Part shown: positions 17,394-25,602 of the stretch, one piece after another
How positions within the stretch are numbered: position 1 is the stretch's first letter
Layout: every line of letters begins with the position of its first letter
From: Opacimonas immobilis
Lineage (GTDB): Bacteria > Pseudomonadota > Gammaproteobacteria > Enterobacterales > Alteromonadaceae
NCBI RefSeq assembly: GCF_048282545.1
Contig: NZ_CP182485.1
Coordinates: 1,860,001-1,924,000, forward strand
Direction: 5' to 3'
Length of the DNA: 64,000 nucleotides
Notes under the pieces: generated by a model
What the model was told of the DNA's origin: nothing
The model's input: the letters and a program-made list of their open reading frames with translations, nothing else
Databases searched by the model: none
Program-made: the position numbers and the translations under genes

Positions 17394-18560
17394 ATGTGCA
17401 AGGCTATTATTATGAACCATACTCTCACTGCTACTTCTGCTTCCTTAGATGTGACTGTGGCATGTGCCGAACTCTCAGGGCAACTCAACGTTAGCGATTT
17501 TCATTCTGCTTTTATTTTAATATTTTGTTCGTCTCAGTATGACTTATCCCAACTCGCAGCAAAGTTACAACAACAATTTCCTGATACTCCGTGTTTTGGT
17601 TGTACGACTGCGGGAGAATTTGCCAAAGACGGATACAAACGTGAAACCATAGTGGCGGTCAGTTTTTCTTCTGAGTATTTTATTTTTTCTAGCGCGTTGG
17701 TCACAAATTTAAAAGAGTTCGATGTTATTTCCGCAAAAGAGCTCATGAATGACTTGAATGCTCGGCTTGTGGTGGGTCAAGAAGATGGTTTTGTACCAAA
17801 CAATTTTGTATTATCACTAGTGGATGGACTGTCGTCAAAAGAAGAGGAGTTTTTGTTAAACATCGATTCAGCGATGTCTGGTATCCCTCACTTTGGTGGC
17901 TCTGCTGGCGATGACCAAATGCTCAATAATACCTACGTGTTATACGATGGTAAATTCCATGACTCCGCTGCCGTCATAATCAATGTCCATTCAACATTAA
18001 AATTCAGTGTATTTACCGTCAATCACATTGCAGAGTCACTGGGTAAATTAGTCGTGACTGATGCCGACCCTGCTACACGTCAGGTATTTGAGATCAATGC
18101 AGAGCCAGCTGCTCAAGTTTATGCCGATTTGGTTGGTAAAACCGTTGAAACGCTTGAACCGGATGATTTTGCACTATATCCATTAGCAGTAAAAGTGGGC
18201 AATGAATACTTCATTCGTTCAATTCAACGGGCAACTGATGCGTTTCACAGCTTGTCGTTCTATTGTGCGGTCGATATCGGGATCGTATTAAACAAAGTGT
18301 CATTGCGGTCAATTAATGATGCCCTCCACGATAAGCTGTCAGAGTTACAGTCAGAATTGGGTAAGCCTGCCATGGTACTTGGTATGGATTGTTTTTTACG
18401 CCGTGTCGAAGTTGAACACAAAGGCTTGTGTAATGAAACAAAGGAGCTGCATCAGCAATACAATATTGTGGGCTTTAATGCGTATGGCGAACACATCAAA
18501 GGCATTCACCTAAACCAGACATTTACAGGTGTTTACCTGAGTGAGGAAACCCATGGCTGA
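17394..18560 (+). CDS. FIST-domain sensory protein, NosP-like
   Basis: Soluble protein of 388 residues with FIST N (about 30-220) and FIST C (about 225-365) domains. Visible segments are FGCTTAGEFAKDGYKRETIVAVSFSS and PHFGGSAGDD, typical of FIST N. A second start at 17412 (MNHTLTA) is possible. It overlaps the hybrid kinase gene by 8 bases, so they are coupled. In Pseudomonas the matching pair is NosP, a haem-binding nitric oxide sensor, with the kinase NahK/ErcS, beside the exa alcohol genes. I infer that this protein senses a small ligand (NO or a metabolite) and sets the kinase activity. Haem binding is not provable from sequence. Confidence 0.85.
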   Translation: MCKAIIMNHTLTATSASLDVTVACAELSGQLNVSDFHSAFILIFCSSQYDLSQLAAKLQQQFPDTPCFGCTTAGEFAKDGYKRETIVAVSFSSEYFIFSSALVTNLKEFDVISAKELMNDLNARLVVGQEDGFVPNNFVLSLVDGLSSKEEEFLLNIDSAMSGIPHFGGSAGDDQMLNNTYVLYDGKFHDSAAVIINVHSTLKFSVFTVNHIAESLGKLVVTDADPATRQVFEINAEPAAQVYADLVGKTVETLEPDDFALYPLAVKVGNEYFIRSIQRATDAFHSLSFYCAVDIGIVLNKVSLRSINDALHDKLSELQSELGKPAMVLGMDCFLRRVEVEHKGLCNETKELHQQYNIVGFNAYGEHIKGIHLNQTFTGVYLSEETHG

Positions 18561-21042
18561 TATGGACAGTAATGCCGAGTTGCGTGAACAAATCGCCGCC
18601 CTCCAAGCTGAAAACCACAAATTGCAAACGATCAACAAAGCACTGATGTATCGCGTTGAAGAAGGCGGAGGAAATCTCAATGCAGCCTATTCGGTATTTG
18701 AACATTCAGTGCAACTTGCTTTACATGTTAATTTAAAAACCAAAGAGCTCAATTCAGCTCTAGAGCAACTCCATCTTGCCAACCAAAGGTTAAGTGTCGC
18801 TAATAATGAGGCGAACCTGCTCAAACAGCGTTTTCACGACGCGATTGAAAGCATTAATGAGGCGTTTGTCTTGCTTGATGGTAATGGCAATATTAATTTT
18901 CAAAATTCCATGTTCGAGTCGTTTTGGTATGAAACACCAATAAGGCCAAAAGTAGGGGATAACTACTATCAGCTCAAATCCAACGCCAAAAAGCAAGGCG
19001 TGATCCTTAATGTCATCCCAGGTAAAAACAATACTACAGTGTATTACATGTCCAATCAGCGCTGGTTCCAATTGACCGAGAGGCCGACCAACGATGGTGG
19101 TATTGTTTTGTTATTTACTGATATCACTGCTCTGAAACATGCCGAAACACAACGTTATGAAAAAGCGATTCAAGCCAAAAATGAGCTGTTGCAAAATCTA
19201 TTAAATAATCTTGTACAAGGGGTGTTATTACTGAATGAGCACGGCCGGCCTGAAGTCTGGAACGATGCGTTTTTGCGCTACAGTGGCTTAACCAAACACA
19301 CATTAATTCGCGCCAAAAACATTCATACCCTTAATCTTAAATCCAATGTGGAACTTTTGGTTGAAACCGAACAAAACGAAACTGTACAAATCTTGGAAGA
19401 TGAGTCGGTCTTTCATATTAAGCGTGTAAAATTAGAAAATGCAAAATCCATCTTAACCTATTCAGATATTACAGAAAGCTATTTATACGCTGAAACGTTA
19501 AAAGAAAACGAAAAATGGTTGCGTACCATCACCGATAATATTCCGGCGATGATTGCCTATATCGATAAAGATCGAACTTTCCGTTTTGTGAATAAAAAAT
19601 ATCAATCCTGGTATGGTAAAGATTCGCGTATCTTAGTTAATACACAACTCAATGAAACGGTACAGTTGCCTAACTATGGTCTATTAGAACCTTTCATTAA
19701 TCGTGCATTAGACGGAGAAACGGTGAGTTTTGAAAGTCGTGAAACCGATGAATACGGCAATGAAATTTATTTACTTAAATCGTATGTGCCGAATTTTAAT
19801 GCAAGTCAAAAAGTTGATGGCTTCTTTGTGTTGACTACCGATATCACTGAGCGTATAAATGCAGCCCAAGCATTGCAAATTGCGTATGACGAGTTAGAAG
19901 ACCGAGTCGAACAGCGTACTTATGAATTACGTGAAGCGAATGAATCCAAGTCAAAGTTTTTAGCTGCGGTCAGTCACGATTTATTGCAACCACTTAATGC
20001 AGCGCAACTTTTCGTCAATGCTTTAATCGGGCAAACCGACTCGCATCCAAATAACCCTGAATTACTGAACTCCATGCAAAATTCATTATTTGATTTGGAG
20101 AACTTAATTGTGTCCTTAGTGGATATTTCAAAACTCGATGCGGGGGTGGTGAAAGCAGACAAGACCATTTTCCCAGTCGATAAATTACTGTCTAACATTA
20201 GCTCGGATTACAAACGAATTTCAGTAAAACACAATGTATCATTCACATCCGTTCCATGTAATGTCTATGTGAACTCCGATAGTGTCTTATTAGCCCGAAT
20301 ATTACGTAATTATTTGAGCAATGCATTGCGACACTCACCGAACGGCAAAGTCTTATTGGGTTGTCGTCGTCAGGGAGATTTTATCAATATCGAAGTCTGG
20401 GATAATGGAGATGGCATTGCCAAAGACGATTTGGGCATTATTTTCAAAGAATTTAAGCGCTTAAAAGCCTCTCCCAGAGCGCATCAAAGTCTTGGTTTAG
20501 GACTGGCGATTGTGGATAAAATGGCAAAGGTACTCGACCACGAAATTAATGTCCGTTCAACACTCGGTCGTGGCTCGTGTTTTTCGGTCAAAGTTCCGGT
20601 TGCCTATCCACAAACATCACTGGTAGAAAAACCACAACCAGTAATGGATTTTCACGCTGATACAGCGCACAATAACATCACAATCTGGGTGGTTGATAAC
20701 GATCAAGCGATTTGTTTAGGTATGCAGAGCTTGTTATCGAACTGGGGGTTTACCGTTATGACCGCTGAATCGTTAACAGAGTTATCCGCTACTTGCGATG
20801 TGCGTAACGATAGATGTGACTTGTTAATTGTAGATTATCACCTAAACGATGAAAATGGGTTTGATGTGAGTAGGGTGGTTAATCGAGAGAGAGGGGAGCG
20901 TGTACCAACTATTATGATCACCGCTAATTATAGCCCTGAACTGCAGACTTTGACCAAGCAGCAACACATAACCTTGTTGAATAAACCGGTTAAACCCCTA
21001 AAACTTAAGATGTCTTTGCAACACCTACTCAAACTAAACTAA
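18553..21042 (+). CDS. PAS-containing hybrid sensor histidine kinase, NahK/ErcS type
   Basis: Soluble hybrid kinase of 829 residues from MADMDSN, which has GAGGAA upstream. An N-terminal coiled coil (to about 85) is followed by three PAS-like domains (about 90-200, 215-310, 325-440). The HisKA box has His475 in AAVSHDLLQPLN. The ATPase domain shows NYLSNALRHS, DNGDGI and GLGLAIV. A C-terminal receiver has Asp761 in IVDYHL and Lys in LNKPVKP. No membrane segment is seen, so it acts in the cytosol with the FIST partner. It converges on, and overlaps by 4 bases at the stops, the LuxR regulator, its likely output. It matches the NahK/ErcS kinases of the Pseudomonas exa regulon. Confidence 0.9.
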   Translation: MADMDSNAELREQIAALQAENHKLQTINKALMYRVEEGGGNLNAAYSVFEHSVQLALHVNLKTKELNSALEQLHLANQRLSVANNEANLLKQRFHDAIESINEAFVLLDGNGNINFQNSMFESFWYETPIRPKVGDNYYQLKSNAKKQGVILNVIPGKNNTTVYYMSNQRWFQLTERPTNDGGIVLLFTDITALKHAETQRYEKAIQAKNELLQNLLNNLVQGVLLLNEHGRPEVWNDAFLRYSGLTKHTLIRAKNIHTLNLKSNVELLVETEQNETVQILEDESVFHIKRVKLENAKSILTYSDITESYLYAETLKENEKWLRTITDNIPAMIAYIDKDRTFRFVNKKYQSWYGKDSRILVNTQLNETVQLPNYGLLEPFINRALDGETVSFESRETDEYGNEIYLLKSYVPNFNASQKVDGFFVLTTDITERINAAQALQIAYDELEDRVEQRTYELREANESKSKFLAAVSHDLLQPLNAAQLFVNALIGQTDSHPNNPELLNSMQNSLFDLENLIVSLVDISKLDAGVVKADKTIFPVDKLLSNISSDYKRISVKHNVSFTSVPCNVYVNSDSVLLARILRNYLSNALRHSPNGKVLLGCRRQGDFINIEVWDNGDGIAKDDLGIIFKEFKRLKASPRAHQSLGLGLAIVDKMAKVLDHEINVRSTLGRGSCFSVKVPVAYPQTSLVEKPQPVMDFHADTAHNNITIWVVDNDQAICLGMQSLLSNWGFTVMTAESLTELSATCDVRNDRCDLLIVDYHLNDENGFDVSRVVNRERGERVPTIMITANYSPELQTLTKQQHITLLNKPVKPLKLKMSLQHLLKLN

Positions 21043-21704
21043 CGTTTCAAATACTGATCAAAGTCAATGTTCGCCGCACCGACAACAACTTTGACTCGAT
21101 TGGTTGCGCCTAATTTCTTGAGTATCGACGAAACGTGCGACTTTACTGTTGTTTCTGAAATATTCATTTCATACGCAATGTATTTATTGGCTTCACCTTG
21201 AGTGAGGTATTTTAAAACAATTAATTCTTTACGGGTTAGAAGCTGCATTTTCTCAGGCAAAATTTCAAATTCTTTATTGCTCTTGGTCGCTGGTTTGTCT
21301 GATGCGGTGCGAATAATGTCAGATGGTAAACACACATTACCAGCAAAAATCGATGTTAAAGATTCAGTAATTTGCTCAACAGGTGAGGATTTTGAGATAA
21401 AACCAACTGCACCATAAGAGATCGTTTGCAGGATTTGTTGTTTATCGTTTTCTGCTGAAATAATCACAACGGGTATAGTCGGATATTCGTTGCGCAGTTC
21501 TAACAGTCCACTTAATCCCGATGTGCTGGGCATATTCAGATCTAATAAAACAAGATCTAAATCACCTTGTTCTTGAATAATTTGATGCGCTTCTTGAATG
21601 CTTTCGGACTGGAATATGGTGCTCCCTTTAAATTCATTCTCGATGATCCCCGCAATGGCTTGACGAAAAATCGGGTGGTCATCAACCACAAGTAATTTAT
21701 ACAT
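21039..21704 (-). CDS. LuxR-family response regulator, AgmR/ErbR-like
   Basis: Response regulator of 221 residues. The receiver has acidic pair D8-D9, phospho-acceptor D55 (VLLDLNMPS), a Ser in VIISAEN and Lys in FISKSSP. A LuxR-type helix-turn-helix follows from about 150 (LTRKELIVLKYLTQGEANKYIAYEMNISETTVKSHV, shown only as LTRKE...TTVKSHV in brief). It resembles AgmR/ErbR/PedR1, which activates exaA and related genes in Pseudomonas. Located tail-to-tail with the hybrid kinase. It is the best candidate for the protein binding the shared motif near pedF, the dehydrogenase, exaC and the porin. A weaker copy just before its own start suggests autoregulation. Confidence 0.88.
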   Translation of the reverse strand: MYKLLVVDDHPIFRQAIAGIIENEFKGSTIFQSESIQEAHQIIQEQGDLDLVLLDLNMPSTSGLSGLLELRNEYPTIPVVIISAENDKQQILQTISYGAVGFISKSSPVEQITESLTSIFAGNVCLPSDIIRTASDKPATKSNKEFEILPEKMQLLTRKELIVLKYLTQGEANKYIAYEMNISETTVKSHVSSILKKLGATNRVKVVVGAANIDFDQYLKR

Positions 21705-21729
21705 TGTTATTTTACCTTATTGAAGCATT

Positions 21730-21747
21730 CCTTATGCTTTGATAGTA
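21730..21747 (-). promoter_or_regulatory. Weak copy of the alcohol-regulon motif before the LuxR regulator
   Basis: Minus-strand TACTATCAAAGCATAAGG agrees with the copy at 11511-11528 in 14 of 18 positions. It is only 26 bases from the regulator ATG, so if real it may repress or mark a very close promoter. It could be chance. Confidence 0.3.
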
Positions 21748-21794
21748 CTCCATATTAAAATCGATTTAAAGTTGATTGGACGAAAGCCTAATAA

Positions 21795-21830
21795 ATAAAA
21801 AAGCGCTTAATCAGCGAACTGAAAAAGCGC
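21795..21830 (-). terminator. Rho-independent terminator of the porin gene, TTCG loop
   Basis: On the minus strand GCGCTT pairs with AAGCGC. A symmetric TT/TT internal loop follows, then TCAG with CTGA closed by a TTCG tetraloop, and six T come after. It lies about 30 bases past the porin stop. Confidence 0.8.
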
Positions 21831-21858
21831 AATCACATCACAACGAATTTGTGTTTAC

Positions 21859-22977
21859 TTAGAAAGTAACGACTGCACCGATTGCAAAACCAGTATTTTC
21901 ATTACCAGCTAGTACTACATCATCTTCTGATTTAGTGTATTCACCGACTAAGATGACGCCAGAGCTAAGTGTGTGGAAAATAGCAACCGTGGTATTTGAG
22001 ATATCACCTTCGGTATTTGCAGTAGTATTTTTGTACGTGCTTTCACCATTTGAGATAACAAAACGGTTTGCACCAGACGTGTAACTTGCTTGTACTAGAT
22101 AACCGTCTTGTTCCATTGTATCTGGAGAGACACTTTGGTCTAGACCGACAGTGTTACCAACGCCTTCCGAAGAGTAACCCGAAGCCGTAAATGAGAAACC
22201 ATTGGCTTTGAAGTTCACACCGTAGCCAAGACCTTGTGAGTCAGCATTTACGTTTGCGCCTTCAGATTCTTGGGTCATACCGTTCAACCATGCTGAAACA
22301 CTTTCACCCGTGTATTTCACTTCAAATTCAATGCGCGGCATGTCTTCTTCTGAATTCGCTTCAGCTTTATTTGGATCCATAATACCGATCGATGCAACCA
22401 ACCCGTTCGACGACGGAGTAGTATAAGTGATCTGTGACTTAGGGAACGGGTAGGTATAACCAGTTGAGATATTACCAAACGATACGTTACCGCCATCTTG
22501 TAAACCAAATAAGGTGTGGCCGTAACCTAGCAGCAACTCATCGCCTAAGATGTTTGAGCGATTGAATAAACCGAAGTCTTTACCTAATAATACTGAACCC
22601 CAGTCACCAGATACTTTGGCGTAAAATTGACGTACATCAATCAATGAAGATGTTCCTGCGTCTTGGCCGCGACGTACTAAATCAGAGTCATTGATCGACA
22701 CCCAAAATGACTGACGCGTTTCTACTTTTACATCGCCAACTTGTTTTGAGAAATTAAAACCAATGATGTTAGGTAAAAAACCCATCTTGACACGACTTTG
22801 ATCGGTTGAAGTACCATCTGCGGCTTCAACTTCAGTATTAGTATAAAATACGTTAACTAAACCATCAGCGCTAAACGTCATGCCATCTTCGTTATACAGC
22901 TCAACCGCTGCATTTGAGCCAAAAGAAGCAAGGGCAACTGCTGATGCTAACAAACTGGCTTTGATAGAGTGTTTCAT
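21859..22977 (-). CDS. Outer-membrane porin (Gram-negative general porin family)
   Basis: Outer-membrane beta-barrel of 372 residues. A signal peptide (MKHSIKASLLASAVALASFGSNA) is followed by AVELYNEDGMTFSADGLVNV. The body alternates short beta strands, and the protein ends in Phe (IGAVVTF), the outer-membrane assembly signal. The segment DVRQFYAKVSGDWGSVLLGKDFG is typical of the family, where it precedes the constriction loop. It has its own terminator, and a copy of the alcohol-regulon motif lies 112 bases before the start. Hence it may admit the alcohol substrate. The substrate is otherwise unreadable. Confidence 0.9.
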   Translation of the reverse strand: MKHSIKASLLASAVALASFGSNAAVELYNEDGMTFSADGLVNVFYTNTEVEAADGTSTDQSRVKMGFLPNIIGFNFSKQVGDVKVETRQSFWVSINDSDLVRRGQDAGTSSLIDVRQFYAKVSGDWGSVLLGKDFGLFNRSNILGDELLLGYGHTLFGLQDGGNVSFGNISTGYTYPFPKSQITYTTPSSNGLVASIGIMDPNKAEANSEEDMPRIEFEVKYTGESVSAWLNGMTQESEGANVNADSQGLGYGVNFKANGFSFTASGYSSEGVGNTVGLDQSVSPDTMEQDGYLVQASYTSGANRFVISNGESTYKNTTANTEGDISNTTVAIFHTLSSGVILVGEYTKSEDDVVLAGNENTGFAIGAVVTF

Positions 22978-23089
22978 GTTGTGTTCCTATTTGTTGTTTG
23001 TGTGTACCTTATACACAATACATCAGTACAAAAATATCTGAATAAGGCAAGTTGCTGAATTAAAACATCATTTAGACATACACTTTGTG

Positions 23090-23107
23090 ACTAGTGCTTT
23101 AGTAGGA
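23090..23107 (-). promoter_or_regulatory. Putative operator of the porin gene
   Basis: Minus-strand TCCTACTAAAGCACTAGT. The left 11 bases equal the pedF copy and the right half is close to the exaC copy. It lies in the 148-base gap between the ABC ATPase stop and the porin start, and links the porin to the alcohol cluster. Confidence 0.55.
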
Positions 23108-23125
23108 GGAGTAAGATAAGTGTCG

Positions 23126-23830
23126 TTATTTACTTAACTCGCCAGACAACAAGTTGGGGTGACGAAGCAAAAGTTCATCGACCATATTCTGAGTAGTATT
23201 ACTGAGTCTTCTTTCGTCGATTACGTTGAGCGTTAATATCTCTTTTGCGGGTCTTTTACTCAAAAAAATGACTTTATCTGCAAGCTCGATGGCTTCATGT
23301 AAGTCATGCGTAACCAATATGAATTGTGTTCCATAAGCTTGCTGTAAGCGTTGTAACGTGTTGCGACATTCGTTTGCCGTCGGAGCATCTAGAGAAATAA
23401 AGGGTTCATCGAGTAACAGAATATCGGGCTGAATACAAAATGCACGAGCCAAGGCAACCCGTCTTTGCATCCCGCCAGAGAGTTGTTTGGGGTAATGGTG
23501 TTGGCTTTTACTCAACCCGATGCTGTCCAGAATGTTTTTGATATCGAGTTCCGTCAGATTAGGTTTCACCAATTGCAAATTTTGCGCGACGGTTAACCAA
23601 GGCATTAAACGTGGTTCTTGAAACATCATACTGATTGAGCTGGTCGAGATAAGTGGCGAAGGGACATCGGATAACAGCCCAGCCAGCAGATGCAATAAGG
23701 TGGTTTTACCACAGCCTGACGGACCCACAATCGCTATTTTTTGGACATCCATCGACCATTGCATGGCTTGAATGACAAGTGCATCAGCATAAGAGTATTC
23801 TGGAATATTGAGCTTATCGACCACGCGCAA
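23126..23830 (-). CDS. ABC importer ATPase (SsuB/TauB family)
   Basis: ABC ATPase of 234 residues. Walker A is GPSGCGKTT, the Q-loop is MMFQEPRLMPW, the signature is LSGGMQRRVALARA, Walker B is LLLDEPF and the switch His is in VTHDLHEA. All motifs are intact. It is the SsuB/TauB/NrtD type that serves nitrate, sulphonate or related importers. Its start overlaps the permease stop by 17 bases. It forms an importer with the two genes upstream, next to a TonB receptor, so the substrate probably enters first through the outer membrane receptor. Confidence 0.9.
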   Translation of the reverse strand: MRVVDKLNIPEYSYADALVIQAMQWSMDVQKIAIVGPSGCGKTTLLHLLAGLLSDVPSPLISTSSISMMFQEPRLMPWLTVAQNLQLVKPNLTELDIKNILDSIGLSKSQHHYPKQLSGGMQRRVALARAFCIQPDILLLDEPFISLDAPTANECRNTLQRLQQAYGTQFILVTHDLHEAIELADKVIFLSKRPAKEILTLNVIDERRLSNTTQNMVDELLLRHPNLLSGELSK

Positions 23831-24551
23831 TCACCTTATCAAGAGGTCTAAATACAATCGCTTCTAATACAAATATGACCATGACGAACGCACAGGTATA
23901 CGCCAGAATACTCGCAATATCAAAAAACTGAAAAAAACTATGCAGCGCAAAACCTATTCCATCACTGCGTCCAAGTAATTCAACGACTAGGACAATTTTC
24001 CATATCAAAGATAAGCCATTACGAGCAGACGTCATAATATAGGGATACAGCTGAGGCAAATAAACTTGCAAAAATAAAGTGCGTTTGGGGATCCTAAACA
24101 CGCGTCCCACATCTAACAAGCCTTCATCAATATTACGCGCACCTTCTCGCATCGTAATGACGACCACTGGAAATTTATTGATCACAACGGCCAAAATGGC
24201 GGCGGCTTCAACCAAACCGAACCAAATGTAAGCTAAAATTATGGTGACCAGTGCGGGTATATTCAATAATATGAGTAATAATCCATCGCCAATGAGGTTA
24301 AGCTTTCGGTTTGCACCCATCATGATCCCAACGATACAGCCTAACACCAGCGCGCAGACAAAACTGATCATGACACGTGTCACAGTGACCCATAAATCAT
24401 TCAGTAATGTACCTTGAGCTATGTGCCACACAAGACTTTGCATTACTGCAGTAGGGCTTGGCAAGTCTTGGGGACTGAACCACATCACACTTAATTGCCA
24501 AATGATGAGTAATGTGAATAGACTCCCCCAACGCAACACAGGTTGGGTCAT
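23814..24551 (-). CDS. ABC importer permease (SsuC/TauC family)
   Basis: Inner-membrane permease of 245 residues with about six hydrophobic segments. The cytoplasmic coupling loop is in EGARNIDEGLLDVGRVFRIPKRTLFLQVYLPQ, close to the EAA motif (partly quoted here as EGARN...DVGRVF). It resembles SsuC/TauC permeases. It overlaps the binding-protein gene by 4 bases (ATGA) and the ATPase by 17, so the three are one translation unit. The transported compound is not clear. Confidence 0.9.
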   Translation of the reverse strand: MTQPVLRWGSLFTLLIIWQLSVMWFSPQDLPSPTAVMQSLVWHIAQGTLLNDLWVTVTRVMISFVCALVLGCIVGIMMGANRKLNLIGDGLLLILLNIPALVTIILAYIWFGLVEAAAILAVVINKFPVVVITMREGARNIDEGLLDVGRVFRIPKRTLFLQVYLPQLYPYIMTSARNGLSLIWKIVLVVELLGRSDGIGFALHSFFQFFDIASILAYTCAFVMVIFVLEAIVFRPLDKVIARGR

Positions 24552-25573
24552 CTTGCCTGTCCGTCAGTGGAAGGGGATGTGATATTTGCAGATTGTTGTT
24601 GCCATGTTTGCCACAAAGGATAAGACCCTTGCCAAAAAACTCTATCTGGTAGCTGCTTCATATCGCCTAGAAGCGCAGTTTGTTCAGCATCAACTACGAT
24701 CTTGAACAGTTGTTCAAACGCATTCGCTTGCACGGGGGTGAAATCCGTTAAAATCGTTGCTGGATAAGCATCTCGCAGCGCGTGAAAAACATCGTCATTT
24801 TCAGCTTTAGTCAACGCTCTGACAGATTCCCACAAGACTGGTTTTGTGATAAAACGCTGCTTGGCACGCCAAGATTGTGTCACAAATGACTGAAATACTG
24901 TTTTATTTTGAGTCATCCAATCTTCACTGGCTACCCAACCCATCAAAGGCACTTCGGTGTCGATATTGAGGTATGCCAGCATCTCACTGACGGGTAAAAG
25001 ATTGACAAAACCAGAAGCGCTTGCGCGCGCGTTGTAGTGCCAGAAATTTAGCATCAAATCCAACTGACCCGAAGTAAACATTCTGTGTAATAAGGGTGGG
25101 GCGCCAAATTTTACATTGTTTGTGGTGATTGGCGTATGTTGCATAGCCGCATAGCTTTGTAGGATCACAAAATTTTTGTCGGTTGCGCCGCCTGCAACCC
25201 CAAGAGAGTATTGTGATAGTGCTTTTATTGAAAATGGTGAGTCAGGTTTACCATACACTCCACCACTGATTTTGTGCATCGGTAAGATTTGATAATCTTT
25301 GCCAAGATGTCGTTGTCTTGCTACCCAAAATACGTCCGACATAATGACGTCTACCGTATTACTTTGTAAAGCAATGGCGGCAGCATTTTTGTTTGCCATG
25401 GGCACGACGACCAATTGAAAACCATTTTGTATATCAAGTTGTTGAGACTTAATATGCGATAATTCCCAATTGATCGTACCGTACTGCAATACGCCCACCT
25501 TGATTTCTGGTAATGACTCAGCTTTGACAAAACTGCACACTAATAAATATATCAGAACCAAAATGTAACGCAT
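24548..25573 (-). CDS. Periplasmic binding protein of a NitT/TauT-type importer
   Basis: Periplasmic binding protein of 341 residues. The signal peptide is MRYILVLIYLLVCSFVKAES, and the domain begins KVGVLQYGTINWEL. The family segments AAIALQSNTVDVIMSDVFWVARQRHLGKDY and SLGVAGGATDKNFVIL fit the NMT1/SsuA fold. It lacks a lipobox. First gene of the three-gene importer, 30 bases after the TonB receptor gene, so all four probably share a transcript. Ligand unknown: sulphonates and nitrate are typical for the family, but metal-chelate or cofactor uptake fits the TonB neighbour better. That is inference. Confidence 0.85.
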   Translation of the reverse strand: MRYILVLIYLLVCSFVKAESLPEIKVGVLQYGTINWELSHIKSQQLDIQNGFQLVVVPMANKNAAAIALQSNTVDVIMSDVFWVARQRHLGKDYQILPMHKISGGVYGKPDSPFSIKALSQYSLGVAGGATDKNFVILQSYAAMQHTPITTNNVKFGAPPLLHRMFTSGQLDLMLNFWHYNARASASGFVNLLPVSEMLAYLNIDTEVPLMGWVASEDWMTQNKTVFQSFVTQSWRAKQRFITKPVLWESVRALTKAENDDVFHALRDAYPATILTDFTPVQANAFEQLFKIVVDAEQTALLGDMKQLPDRVFWQGSYPLWQTWQQQSANITSPSTDGQAR

Positions 25574-25602
25574 TGCTTTCTCTCTATTGTTATTGCAATC
25601 CT

